A stretch of 64,000 nt of DNA from Lucinisca nassula (taxonomy: Eukaryota; Mollusca; Bivalvia; Lucinida; Lucinidae): contig OY757010.1 of the NCBI GenBank assembly GCA_963580285.1, positions 215,060,204-215,124,203 on the forward strand, written 5' to 3'. Made by a program: the position numbers and the translations under genes. The notes under the pieces were generated by a model that was not told the DNA's origin, ran no database searches, and saw only the letters and a list, made by a program, of their open reading frames with translations. Below, piece by piece: positions 1 to 9,289 of the stretch. Each line of letters starts with the position of its first letter. Position 1 is the first letter of the stretch.

Positions 1-114
1 ACACGAGATTGTGCGGGTTAAATAAATTACGTAAGGTGTACTCCATGATCTGGTGTGTTCATTTAAGAATATTTACATTTCCAACTGTTAAGTTTAATGT
101 AGACCTATACAAAA

Positions 115-900
115 CCAGAAATTCAACTTCGGTGAAGTTGATGTCGCACCTGCTCCCCACCTGCCTAACACAAAAAAAAAGGTTTATTTAAGGCAGAAGA
201 GATGAATATAGGGCTTTGAGAAGAATCCATAGCCTATATATGTGAGGGAAAAATTGACTAATTTCACAATGTCATAAAATGAACTAAAAGGATCCAAGAA
301 TTATATCCAAAGCATTAGACATCCCCATATCATGGAGAAAACACAAGCTAAGTTTCAAAATGATAAGTATAAAACTGTAAGAGGAGTTGCGATGACGAGG
401 TACCTATCATATATCAACTTGCACGCCAATGTCTTCCTGCTAAAGCAGGTGCGACAAAAATGACTGAGCTCAAAATGCGCAAAAAGTGAAAAAAATATTC
501 TGAGAATTATGTCAAAACCACAGGCACATCCTCATACCATGCCGAAAGCACATGCTAAGTTTCAAAATGTTCGGTATAAAACTGCAAGAGCAGTTGCGAT
601 GACAAGAGGTACTTATCATATATCAATTGTAGGTTAAAAATGACTAAGTTCACAATGTGGAAAAAGTGACAAAAATTGATCGGACGATTAAGTCCAAACC
701 ACATGCGCATCCTCATACCATGGCAAAAACACACACAAAGTTTGAAAATAATCGGTATGAAACTGTAGGAGGAGTTGCGATGACAAGACACCCAGTGTAA
801 AATGTTGACTGAAAGACGGAGGGATAACCGGACGCACGAACTGACGGACGGACAGAAACTTGCACGCCTATGTCTTCCTGCTAAAGCAGGTGCGACAAAA
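115..900 (-). repeat. Hairpin-ended tandem-repeat element, minus-strand copy
   Basis: This is the reverse-complement relative of the element at 9982-10908. Its right end carries the palindrome CCTGCTAAAGCAGG-type hairpin and its left end carries a second hairpin around TTCAACTTCGGTGAAGTTGA. Inside are about three diverged copies of a ~170-200 bp unit containing GCAGTTGCGATGAC or GGAGTTGCGATGAC (near 380, 590 and 770). Nothing in it looks like a conserved protein. I infer a non-autonomous dispersed element; the mechanism is unknown. Confidence 0.7.
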
Positions 901-1114
901 ATTGCGTTCATACTTCCATGAACACATCGAATCACATGATTTTTAGTGACGTCATTTTAAACCATTGTTCTCTACAGGTGTTGATGACGTCAACGCTGCT
1001 CCGCTCTTGGTAGAAAAACAGCGTATAAATTTTTCTTAGCTTTAAAAGTTTGCCCTACAAGCATTTTTTCGCCCAGTGATGAGGGGCAAATAATGTAAAT
1101 ATAAAAAATAAACT

Positions 1115-1247
1115 TTATTTTTCTGCTTTTCATGAAAGTATGAACAACAGTGGGTCGCTAGCAAAGTTAACACGAACCCCTTTGGGGTTCATTTCCTTTG
1201 CAGGTGACCCACTGCGTTCATACTTCCATGAACTGCAGAAAAATAAA
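1115..1247. mobile_element. Short inverted-repeat element (MITE-like)
   Basis: Two arms of about 42 bp (1115-1157 and 1206-1247) are near-perfect reverse complements, sharing TTTATTTTTCTGC, CATGAA, GTATGAAC and AGTGGGTC blocks. The 48-bp loop itself holds a small hairpin, GAACCCCTTTGGGGTTC. No coding potential. The right-arm motif GTTCATACTTCCATGAAC recurs at about 905-922. Confidence 0.6.
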
Positions 1248-1616
1248 TTGCATTTCTTAATTTAACCCCCCCCCCCTCAACACAGAGTTGCATGGGTTAA
1301 AAAAATTGCAGCAGTTGTATTGTATTTAGGTCATTTTTGAGCCAGTCAGTGCTTTCTTTCTTTCTTCCAATACGTCTTAACCCCTCCGAGTGGGACATAA
1401 GAGGGGTTCCGGCAAACCAAGTGTTGGAGGGTGTAGGAGTTGATGAAATAGGTTTACAAGTACAGTGTGAAAACAGAAGGTTAGTATAGTTAAAACCTAA
1501 AAACATAAAATTGGTCTTTTAACCCATATTGTATCTGAAACCCCAAAACGGGTAGTTGGCAAACAGTACAGCCTGTCAGGCCCAGGTCAGATGTCGCAGA
1601 ACACAGCGTCTCATTG

Positions 1617-2074
1617 GGGCCCCATCCATCGGGGCTTGAAGAAGTAGATGGGCTGTATGATGCTTCCATGCAGAACTGAAACCGACCCGAACACAAGTAC
1701 TCAGGGGTAAAGACTAACAGGCGCCCAGTCGCCCAAGGCACCTAAATTTTTGACTGGGCGCCTAAGTTATGAATAAAAGTGCCTATTAATTTAATTTTTA
1801 AAATTTGGATTTATGGCAGTCTGGGCGCCTAAAGCAAAATGCTTAGTCTGTATCCCTGAGTACTGGTAAACCGCTTAGAGGATCTAAGTCTGCCCAGGCA
1901 AAGTGGTGAGAGTCCATGCTTATAAACCCTATTGGTTTCATTGGGCTGCAGGGCTGTAGATATCATAATCATCTCAATGTCGGGTAAAAGTCCCACAAAA
2001 TTGGAAGCAATGTCTCCAATATGATCTTTACAGTGTTGATGGGGACTTTTAACCTCAAATCAAAGAAACAAACT
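1617..2074 (+). mobile_element. SINE-like retroposon family S (copy 1), interrupted by a MITE
   Basis: First of about 17 copies of a ~300 bp dispersed family. Its landmarks, in order, are CATCGGGGCTTGAAGAA, GATGGGCTGCATGATGCTTC, GTAAACCGCTTAGAGGATC, AACCCTATTGGTTTCATTG, CTCAATGTCGGGTAAAAGTC and GACGTTAAACCTCAAATC, followed by a (CAAA)n tail. This copy is split by a 157-bp MITE at 1702-1858. I see no clear pol III box A and B pair in the family, so calling it a SINE rests on its length, simple tail and target duplications. Confidence 0.8.
1702..1858. mobile_element. MITE nested in SINE family S
   Basis: The insert interrupts the SINE exactly within AGTACT, which is present on both sides (1696-1701 and 1859-1864) as a 6-bp target duplication. 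Imperfect terminal inverted repeats are CAGGGGTAAAGACTAA and TTAGTCTGTATCCCTG. An internal inverted pair GGCGCCCAGTC / GACTGGGCGCC is also present. No coding capacity. The duplication length is closest to hAT-like elements (8 bp), which is a weak inference. Confidence 0.65.
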
Positions 2075-2249
2075 TGTCAGGGCCTACACTGTTTGCAAAA
2101 CATTCAGGCAGTTCCTAATAGATTTTGAAGAAAGCACCTGCTACTCCTAAACTTTGAAATAGACTTGTGAGTTGTGCTATATATAAGGAGGAAGATTCCA
2201 TTCGGTACAAAAATGTGTTGACTTGCCGTTAAACTCCATTGCAAACAAA

Positions 2250-2537
2250 AGGGGCTTGCAGAAATATATGGGCTGCATGATGCTTCCATGCAGGGCTGAA
2301 TCCGGCCTGCACACTAGTACTGGTAAACCGCTTAGAGGATCTAAGCCTGTCCAGGAACCAAGGTGCGAGGCAGACCGTCCATGCTAATAAACCCTATTGG
2401 TTTCATTGGGCTACAGGGCTTGAAATGTCATTTCATCTCAATGTCGGGTAAAAGTCCCACAAAATTGGAAGCAACGTCTCCAAAATGACCTTTACAGTGT
2501 TGACGGGACGCTAAACCTGAAATCAAACAAACAAAAT
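2250..2537 (+). mobile_element. SINE-like family S (copy 2)
   Basis: Full set of family landmarks from GGGGCTTGCAGAAATATATG to the CAAACAAAC tail. It carries the subfamily block CTAAGCCTGTCCAGGAAC, also found in the copies at 14984, 25914, 33221 and 60966. Confidence 0.8.
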
Positions 2538-2585
2538 TTACTTGCACAATAGTCCTCTTAATGGGGTTGCTGCAGTATAAATAAT

Positions 2586-2806
2586 GTGGAGCGCTTTGGT
2601 GCAGTGGTAGCGCATCGGATTAGTGATCAAGAGGTTGCGGGTTCGAGCCTCACGCTGATCAAAGTGTTGTGCCCTTGAGCAAGGCACTTCATCCACATTG
2701 CTTAAAAAAAAAAGAAAGAAAACAGAAAGTACTGGTTACCACCCAGGAAATCCTGCTCGTAATGCTCAGATGTGAGCGAGTAGCAGTAATAGGAGAAAAA
2801 AAAAAG
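2586..2806 (+). mobile_element. tRNA-derived SINE with conserved central domain
   Basis: A box-A-like TGGTGCAGTGGTAGCGC (about 2598) and a box-B-like GGTTCGAGCC (about 2639) form a tRNA-like head. It is followed by TGTGCCCTTGAGCAAGGCAC, which resembles the conserved central domain of the V-SINE superfamily, and then by A-rich stretches. The tRNA-like part cannot form a closed acceptor stem with its flanks, so this is a SINE rather than a tRNA gene. Confidence 0.7.
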
Positions 2807-2859
2807 ATAGACATTAACTTAAGATGAAATGACATCTCAAGCCCTACCAATCATTTTTC

Positions 2860-3630
2860 CTGGGAGTGGTCTCCAGTTATGGCAGTATTGCAAGTTCACT
2901 CGGTTTCAGTTCTGGTGTATGAATGTTATTTGACGTGTCACCAGTAACAATCCTGATTCCGAGTTCCGTCTGATGGGGGCACCACGCTCCCTGATGGGCG
3001 TGGCGAAAAGACCAAGAATTATTGTTGTTGTTTGTCACACTGTGTCAAGGGGTCGAGATATGTCCTACAATGAGCTTGAACTTCCCAAGTTGTTGCATGG
3101 GCCGAGTTCGCTAGGTCAATATATAGAAAAAATCACACCCCTGAGCCTGAAGAACACTTACGTGTAGATTGCCCGATTTAATCATCAGATTCATTGTTTT
3201 TCGAGTGCTTCCAGCACATATCGACAGAAATAAATATGGCGGCGTAGAAAATTCCCAAGGTCATGACTCGACCACGTGACTCACTATAATTTATTCATAA
3301 ATAATAACAACAAAAAATAAATACAAAATGCACAAATTTATGCCAACACATAAATAGGAAAAATGTATTAATTGACTGAAATGCCAATGTTGATTTTTTA
3401 GCTATTGCAACTAACCGAATCACCAATCAGCCTTGCGACACTCTATTCAACCGGTGAGAGATACGGGTTACATAAGATTTTTGAGGCTCTGGTTCCCGAC
3501 TTCATACATGGTTTGAATGGAATACATGGAAACCTGAAAACCGGTTTAAGCCAGTTCCTCGGCGCAAGCAAACTTTCTTGCATAGATTGTGTCTTGTGAT
3601 GATACGCGTTACCTAGATACGAGCTCGCTC
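2860..3630. other. No recognised feature
   Basis: About 770 bp with only short unconvincing reading frames. A small fragment of family S (GAAATGACATCTCAAGCCCT) lies just left at about 2826-2850. No conserved coding, repeat family or RNA signal was recognised here. Confidence 0.5.
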
Positions 3631-3673
3631 GACGCCCGCCTTCGGCGGACGTCGACGGCTGCCTTCGGCAGCC
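3631..3673. other. Pair of adjacent GC-rich hairpins
   Basis: Two strong hairpins lie side by side, each with a TTC loop: CCGCC-TTC-GGCGG at 3636-3648, extendable by GACG/CGTC outside, and GGCTGCC-TTC-GGCAGCC at 3657-3673. The surrounding DNA is AT-rich, so the local GC jump stands out. Function unknown. Confidence 0.5.
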
Positions 3674-3868
3674 GCCGCTATGCTCGTTATGAATTACTTA
3701 TGGACAAAACTTCAAGCTCCTGTGATTTACAATGCAGTTTTTCTCAGCAGTTAATGGTTAACCCATGCCAAGCTGAATGTGGAAATATGCTCCTAACATT
3801 GCACAGGACAGATAACTATTTCATCTGGGTTTACACTGTTTGTCATTCTGTTGGTGTGAATTTTAAAG

Positions 3869-4193
3869 TACCGTATTCGCCCTAATTACCGCACCGTGCG
3901 CTTAGTTTTTCAAAATCGTGTCATAAAATCATGGTGAAAAATCTATCTAATTAGCGCACACTTGATACGAAAACAATAGCTTACAAGATATTGCATACTG
4001 ATATTTAATGGGACGGAAAAAGATATTTAAGCATTGTCTCCACTGTTGGAAGAAGTAATGGTAAGTTTTTTTTTATAGATTTACTATGAGATCTTCAAGG
4101 GGAGATTACTGTAAAGTGTGCCCTTTTCCTTTTCAAAAATAGCTTTGGTGTGCGCTTATAGGAGCATGTGCGGTAATTAGGGCGAATACGGTA
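3869..4193. mobile_element. MITE with long perfect inverted repeats and TA target
   Basis: The first and last 26 bp are exact reverse complements (start TACCGTATTCGCC, end GGCGAATACGGTA). If the outer TA is the duplicated target, the inverted repeat is 24 bp starting CCGTATTC. That layout fits a Tc1/mariner-type non-autonomous element. The interior is AT-rich and non-coding. The perfect termini suggest relatively recent activity. Confidence 0.75.
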
Positions 4194-4263
4194 ATTTGAT
4201 TGATTGATAGTCCAATTTACAGGTGCATCAAAATTGATTTATTCAGCAGAACATACATTTAGG

Positions 4264-4476
4264 TTAACCCTTAACCTGCTGAATATTGAAATATGCCACA
4301 CCAACTACTGATTATCAACCAATCAGATTACTTGATGCAAATTATTGCAACAAATTCATAAACTGAATGACAAACAATGAAGATCCAGATCAGATGGCTT
4401 CTTCAGAAGCCATCTGATCTGGATCTGCATTGTTTGAAAGTTAAGACATATGTGGGCTCAGCAGGACAAGGGTTAA
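4264..4476. mobile_element. TTAA-flanked palindromic MITE, family 1
   Basis: Bounded by TTAA on both sides with inner ends CCCTTAACCTGCTGAAT and AGCAGGACAAGGG. The core is a near-perfect palindrome built from GATCCAGATCAGATGGCTTC and its complement (about 4380-4430). Flanking arms contain ATTGCAACAAATTCATAA and AATCAGATTACTTGATG. A TTAA target plus CCC-starting ends resembles piggyBac-type MITEs. Confidence 0.75.
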
Positions 4477-4504
4477 TATTGGTTTATGCAATTCAACATA
4501 GGTT

Positions 4505-4529
4505 ATGTGTGTGTGTGTGTGTGTGTGTG
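4505..4529. repeat. (GT)n microsatellite
   Basis: Uninterrupted GT dinucleotides directly before the SINE tail at 4529, as is common at the simple-sequence end of retroposons. Confidence 0.9.
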
Positions 4530-4785
4530 AATTCGGGTTTAATTTCGCTTTCAACAATTTTTCAGTCATATCACGACGGTGTCTGGTTGCGACAGGGAGC
4601 TAAATGCTCACGTTTATAGTGCTGCCTCACTGAAGTATCATGTCCCAGACACATTACATGATACCACACCCAGTCACATTATCCTGACACTGGATCGACC
4701 AGTCCTAGCTCTACCCCGTAAATCTGAGTGCCAAACGAGGAGCAGCTAGTACCATTTTTACCGACTTTGGTCAACATAGGTTATA
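4529..4785 (-). mobile_element. tRNA-derived SINE family I, head missing
   Basis: Matches the complete copies at 31266-31596 and 37605-37903 over GAATTCGGGTTTAA, CAATTTTTCAGTCATA, CACTGAAGTATCATGTCCCA and GACCAGTCCTAGCTCTACCC, but stops at CCGACTTTGGT before the tRNA-like head. Because the family reads on the minus strand, this is a 5'-truncated copy. Confidence 0.75.
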
Positions 4786-5049
4786 GGTCTCTAAGAAAAA
4801 TATGTATTATAAGCTGACCTGGAGCAAAGCAAGTCAGTCAGTCATCTTGATGTCTATCCCACCACACAGGACGCATGTTGCTCTTCTATTAGAAGCGGCA
4901 CTGGTCGATCAAACCATGGATCAAGTGGCCAGCCTGACTGTATCACACCCTCTTACATAATGATAAGCATTGACATGTTCACTGAGTTGATGTTCATGCA
5001 TCAGCAAGTTTGCCAATTACCGGTTTTGGGGTTTCCAGTACAAACTGGG
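4786..5049. other. Unassigned spacer
   Basis: No recognised coding or repeat family apart from the phrase ATAAGCTGACCTGGAGCAA, which recurs at about 24485 and marks the edge of a diverged dispersed repeat. Confidence 0.4.
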
Positions 5050-5262
5050 TTAACCCTTGTCCTGCTAATCCCGGAAATGCCTTATCTTTGAAACAATGTA
5101 GATCCAGATCAGATGGCTTCTGACGAAGCCATCTGATCAGGAACTACATTGTTTGCCATTCAGATTGTGAATTTGTTGCAATAATTTGCATCAAGTAATC
5201 TGATTGGCTGATAATTGGTAGTTAGTGTGGCATATATGAATATTCAGCAGGACAAGGGTTAA
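5050..5262. mobile_element. TTAA-flanked palindromic MITE, family 1 (clean copy)
   Basis: Perfect 17-bp terminal inverted repeats, TTAACCCTTGTCCTGCT and AGCAGGACAAGGGTTAA, with TTAA at 5050-5053 and 5259-5262. The palindromic core is at about 5098-5150. It ends only 21 bp upstream of a probable splice acceptor. Confidence 0.8.
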
Positions 5263-5283
5263 TTGTGATATTGTTATTTGCAG

Positions 5284-5384
5284 GACTGAAAAGTAAGCAT
5301 CGAAAGATCAAGCACATTGAAGAGGTGGATGATGCTGATGATGACAATGATGATGTTGATAAGATGGAAGTAGATCAAGGATGA
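5284..5384 (+). CDS. Probable terminal exon of an unidentified host gene
   Basis: A good splice acceptor (TTGTTATTTGCAG, ending 5283) precedes an open frame whose first two bases complete a split codon. It then reads 32 residues, LKSKHRKIKHIEEVDD... ending KMEVDQG, and a TGA at 5382-5384. The peptide is a basic stretch (KSKHRKIKH) followed by an acidic tail (DDADDDNDDVD), a composition common at the C-termini of nucleolar or ribosome-biogenesis proteins; that is only a resemblance. An AATAAA lies 43 bp after the stop. No other exon of the gene was found in the window, which would be natural if introns are filled with repeats. It could instead be a chance open frame. Confidence 0.4.
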
Positions 5385-5426
5385 ACACAGAACTTTATGT
5401 AAGGCAGTCCAGCTGGGGAACGGTTG

Positions 5427-5432
5427 AATAAA
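5427..5432 (+). promoter_or_regulatory. Possible poly(A) signal
   Basis: AATAAA lies 43 bp downstream of the stop of the putative terminal exon, a normal distance for a short 3' UTR. It supports, but does not prove, the exon. Confidence 0.35.
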
Positions 5433-5449
5433 AACAAGTAAAGTGAAAG

Positions 5450-5806
5450 GACATCTGTCGAAGAGAGAGTGCCCCAAAAGGGAGCAGGAAGGAGATTATA
5501 TTGAACGCTTTCTCCCATCAATCCAGTAGAAGCAGATTTGCTTCGTTTTCCGGTCAGTTGTTTGACATTTGACCTAAAGTTACTAAGTGCATTAGCTTTT
5601 ATGTGCTGATGTTCATGTGATGAGCACTGATTGGTACCAAATCCAGGCAACTGTGAATAATAACCTCATTATTCATTATTGCTGAGACTTTAGTGTTGGG
5701 CAAAGAGGTTTAACTGTAAAACCTGGACTAGACACATATTGGATAGATATAGATCAGTAGCTGCATTCTGATCAGGGTGTATGCTGTTTGAATAAAATAC
5801 AAGAAC
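5450..5806. other. No recognised feature
   Basis: Possible 3' flank of the exon. Short overlapping frames on the minus strand show no conserved motif and no repeat family was matched. Confidence 0.4.
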
Positions 5807-6351
5807 TTAACCCATTGCATGTGGGAAATCCGCGCCCGCCCATCGGGGCTTGAAGAAATAGATGGGCTGCATGATGCTTCCACGCAGAGCTGAAACAGAC
5901 CCGCACACGAGTAATGGTAAACCGCTTGCCCAGGCAAAGCGGTGCGCACGAGTCGGACCGTCCATGCTTATAAACCCTATTGGTTTCATGGGCGACAGGG
6001 CTTGTGGCTTGAGATGTCATTTGATCTCAATGTCGGGTAAAGTCCCACAAAATTGGAAGCAACGTCTCCAAAATGACCTTTACAGTGTTGAGGGGGACGT
6101 TAAACCTCAAAACAAACAAACAAACAAACAAAGCATGTGGGGAAACCCCTAAAGGGAAACCTTGGCATACAGTGCAGGCCCAGATCAGACACCACAGAAC
6201 GCGACGTCTGGTCAGGGTCTGCACTATTTGCGAACAGAATTTTCAGTCAAAAATAGAATAAAATCGAAAAATAGACCTGACACCCCTTATATGACAAATG
6301 GACTTGTCCAACATATAGCAATGGAGGATCCACTAGTACACAATGGATTAA
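5807..6351 (+). mobile_element. TTAA-flanked MITE, family 2, split by SINE S3
   Basis: Starts TTAACCCATTGCATGTGG (TTAA 5807-5810), is interrupted by a SINE at 5829-6132, resumes with GAAACCCCTAAAGGG and the ACAGTGCAGGCCCAGATCAG half-palindrome, and ends at TTAA 6348-6351 after CTAGTACACAATGG. The tail variant (GGACTTGTCCAACATATAGC) is shared with 14662-14874 and 17207-17335. Confidence 0.65.
5829..6132 (+). mobile_element. SINE-like family S (copy 3) with target duplication
   Basis: All family landmarks from GCCCGCCCATCGGGGCTTG to a (CAAA)n tail are present. Flanked by GCATGTGGGAAA (5817-5828) and GCATGTGGGGAAA (6133-6145), a target duplication with one extra G, inside a family 2 MITE. Confidence 0.85.
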
Positions 6352-6477
6352 GAGTTAAAAGAAGTCTAATTCACAGTGCAGAGACAGTCCACTAGAGCTG
6401 TCTGTTCTTTGATTGTTACAGCCCCTTGAAACAGCAAACTCAGAGTTGAGAGTTGAGAACACGAGTGTGATGTACTC

Positions 6478-6690
6478 TTAACCTTTACCCTGCTGTAGGC
6501 AACAAGCCCTATCTTTGCAAACAGTGTAGATCCAGATCAGATGGCTTCTGAAGAAGCCATCTGATCAGGATCTACACAGTTTGACATTCAGTTTATGAAT
6601 ATGTAGAAATAAGCTGCATCAAGTAATCTGATTTGTTCAAAGTCAGAAATGAGTGTGGCTTAATTGAATATTCAGCAGGTTAAAGGTTAA
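6478..6690. mobile_element. TTAA-flanked palindromic MITE, family 1
   Basis: TTAA at 6478-6481 and 6687-6690. Core palindrome AGATCCAGATCAGATGGCTT and its complement at about 6526-6578, then CATCAAGTAATCTGATT and ATTCAGCAGGT. The terminal TTAA at 6687 is shared with the next MITE. Confidence 0.75.
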
Positions 6691-6880
6691 AATTTGGACA
6701 CCTTGTGGACTTCCTGTAACTCAAAAAACAAATTTTTCACAATCTAGCAAGGAGTCCAAAAAGTGCAAATGGAATGGCAAACAGTGTAGACCCAGATCAG
6801 ACTGCTCCTTCAGGAGCAGTCTGATCTGGGTCTGCATTGTTTGCTTTGGCCTTTCTGTGCCAATACTTAGGATCAGTACA
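6687..6880. mobile_element. Palindromic MITE, family 3
   Basis: Shares the AACAGTGTAGACCCAGATCAG start of the core with families 1 and 2 but has a different centre, GACTGCTCCTTCAGGAGCAGTC (about 6799-6820), and different arms (GCAAGGAGTCCAAAAAG; GGCCTTTCTGTGCCAATA). Related copies are at 12129-12327 and 17551-17722. Confidence 0.65.
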
Positions 6881-7189
6881 ACATACATGTACTTTGGCTA
6901 CTGAGAAACTGAGTCTATCCACCCAGCAGTGAGTAACTGAATCATCAGGTGAACAAGTTCATGTAATGAATACCCTTGTAAATCCCACTTTATATTGTGA
7001 AAAGTAGGTTTACAGGGTTATACAATATCCTTATCTTTGCTCAGAAACTTTGATTGTGGTTAGTCACTAGAACTGCCTCAATAAGAACCAGAAACAGTGT
7101 TTGGACTGAAAACAAGAAAAACATCACAAATTTTTATCTGAAAACTGATAGTTCTGTAGTGCTGAAGGTTAGCTACATGTATAATGATC
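6881..7189. other. No recognised feature
   Basis: About 300 bp without a conserved frame or a repeat family that I could match elsewhere in the window. Confidence 0.4.
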
Positions 7190-8065
7190 GCTTTTTGACC
7201 GGTGTCCATCCCTCTGTCCATCTGTCTGTCCATCCGTCATCAGTTTCCTCAAATGACATCTCCTCCAAAACCACAGTGCCAATTTTAAAATAATTTCGCA
7301 GGAATATTCCTTGTGTGGCCCGCTACTAAAATTGCTAAAATGGTTCCGCTCCACTGAACAAAATGGCCACCAGAGCTAAAAATATAAAAAACTTTAAAGG
7401 ACATCTCCTCCTAGGCTAATGGTCCGATTTCAAAATAATTTCACAGGAATGTTCCTTGGATGACCCCAAACAAAAATTTCTAAAATAGTTCTGCACTGCC
7501 TAACAAAATAGCCGCCAGAGCTAGAAATGGATAAACCTTGAAAAAACCTTTAAAACGACATCTCCTCCTAGGCTAATAGTCTTATTTCAAAATAATTTTA
7601 CGGGGATATTTCTTAGGTGACCCTCTACTGGAATTGCTAAAATGGTTTCACGCTGCTGAACAAAATGGCCACCAGAGCTAAAAGTAGATAACCTTAGAAA
7701 AACCTTTAAATGACTTCTTCTCCTAGGCTTATGGTCCAATTGCGAAATAATCTCACAGGAATATTTCTTAAGTAGCCCTCTACCAAAATTGCAAAAACGG
7801 TTCTGCTCTGCTAAACAAAATGGCCACCAGAGCTAAAAATAGAATTTTTTTTTTTTAAACAACATCTCCTCCTAGGCTTATGGCCCGATTTCAAAATAAT
7901 TTTACAGGAATGTTCCTTGGGTGACCCTCTACCAGAATTGCTAAAATGGTTCCACTCGGCTGAACAAACTGACTGCCAGAACTAAAAATAGAAAAACCTT
8001 TAAAACATTTCCTCCTAGGCTAATGGTCCAATTTCAAAATAATTTAACAGGAATGATCCTTGGGT
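7190..8065 (+). repeat. Tandem array of ~150-bp units
   Basis: After a GTCCATC/GTCTGTC-rich lead-in (about 7200-7240) there are five or six diverged units with starts near 7401, 7558, 7710, 7862 and 8005. Each carries ACATCTCCTCCTAGGCTAAT, TTTCAAAATAATTTCACAGG, AATGTTCCTTGG, AAAATGGTTC and GAACAAAATGGCCACCAGAG. More degenerate units reappear at 9085-9200 and 9580-9800, to the right of an inserted element, and the array ends with the hairpin-like AGGTCCATCATGGACCT at about 9842. No long frame is kept across units. Confidence 0.75.
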
Positions 8066-9084
8066 ATAGTAGTGGCAGATAAAATTGACTAGGCGGAGTT
8101 ATTCAGGTGTTGTCAATATATGTCAAATTTCGCTGAGTCCACCAGAAGATTCGGTAGAGTGCACTTTCTACAAGCGGACAAAATGGTCATATACGCCACA
8201 GCTATGCTTGTGTTACAGTTCAATTCACAGAATCAGGTGACTTGGTTTACCTTTTTGTTAGCTCAACTGAGCCGAAGGCTCCGGGGGAGCTATTGTGATT
8301 GGTCACCGTCCGTCGTCATCGTCGTCCGTCCGGATGTCCGTCCACAATTCCTTTAAACAACATCTCCTCCTAAACCACTGAACAGATTTTGACCAAACTT
8401 GGCAGAAATGATCTTTGGGTGGTCCTCTCTCAATGTTGTTCAAAGAATTCCATTTCATGCAGAACTTCTGGTTGCCATGGCAACAAAAGGGGAAAATAAG
8501 AAAAAAAAGCTTTAAAAATCTTCTTGTCTGAAACCAGAAAGCCCAGGTCTTTGATATTTGGTATGAAGCTTTTTTGCAGAGGCATTATAGGGAAACCTTA
8601 AAAAAAAAGTTCTTGTCTGAAACCAGAATGCCTAGGTCTTTGATATTTGGTATGAAACTTGATCTAGTGGACCTCTACCATGATTGTTCAAATTATAGCC
8701 CTGAGGCCAAAAATTGCCAAGCCTGGGGCCCGCTGGCTTTACATAGACTTTCATAGAAAAAACATTTGAAAATCTTCATGTCTGAATCCAAAAGGCCCAG
8801 GTCTTAGATATTTGGTATGAAGCTTCATCTGGTGGAGCTCTACCACAATTGTTCAGATCATAGCCCAGGACTTTGATATTTTTTATTAAGCTTCATTTAG
8901 TGGACCTCTACCAAAATTGTTCAATTTATGGACCTGAGGCCAAAAATTGCCCTGCCCAGGCACCCGCATATAAATCTTTTAGCTCAGGTGAGTGATATAG
9001 GACCATCATGGTCCTCTTGTTAATGGACTATTCCTAAGGCAGGTACAAATGATAGCTCCGCCTAGTCAATCTTAGCTGTGACTA
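8066..9084. mobile_element. Element with ~30-bp inverted ends inserted in the tandem array
   Basis: The left end (AGTAGTGGCAGATAAAATTG, then ACTAGGCGGAG at about 8066-8096) and the right end (CTCCGCCTAGTCAATCTTAG at about 9055-9075, then CTGTGACTAC) are inverted relatives. The insertion separates CCTTGGGT from ACCCTCAACC, parts that are adjacent in intact array units, and TA dinucleotides flank it. I infer a non-autonomous DNA transposon. It contains another repeat at 8261-9021. Confidence 0.6.
8261..9021 (+). repeat. Dispersed repeat with internal units and terminal hairpin
   Basis: Begins GTTAGCTCAACTGAGCCGAA, runs through GTCCGTCC-rich sequence and repeats of GTCTGAAACCAGAA...GTCTTTGATATTTGGTATGA (starts near 8525, 8612 and 8775), and ends AGGTGAGTGATATAGGACCA with hairpin AGGACCATCATGGTCCT at 8999-9015. 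The same closing motif ends the tandem array near 9850, so the two repeats probably share an ancestry or mechanism. The CTRR end expected of Helitrons is not present. Confidence 0.6.
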
Positions 9085-9289
9085 CGATAACCCTCAACCA
9101 AAACTGATAAAATGGTTCTGCTCCATTGAACAAAATGGCCAGTAGAGCCAAAAATAGAGTCAATCGAGCAATTTCAAACCCAATTTTGCAGAAATGTTTT
9201 TCTTTTATTTTTGTATCAAAAATTGATTAAAGGGTATGGCTCATCTAAGGTCTGTTCCATTGAGACATCCCATCTCATAGTAGATATTA

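Larger units (their letters stand above)
1519..2215 (+). mobile_element. TTAA-flanked MITE, family 2, split by a SINE
   Basis: It starts with TTAACCCAT and the signature GTAGTTGGCAAACAG, continues into half of the GATCAGA-type palindrome, and resumes after a SINE (1617-2074) with CACTGTTTGCAAAACATTCAG and the A/T-rich tail seen in the clean copy at 60037-60252. The right boundary is eroded. TTAA target sites are typical of piggyBac-type transposition; that assignment is an inference. Confidence 0.55.

Noticed and set aside
2586..2655. tRNA gene with GGTTCGAGCC
   Set aside because: No acceptor stem and a SINE body follows.
9000..9025. Helitron 3' end (hairpin then CTTGTT)
   Set aside because: The required CTRR is not present and no 5' TC end was found.
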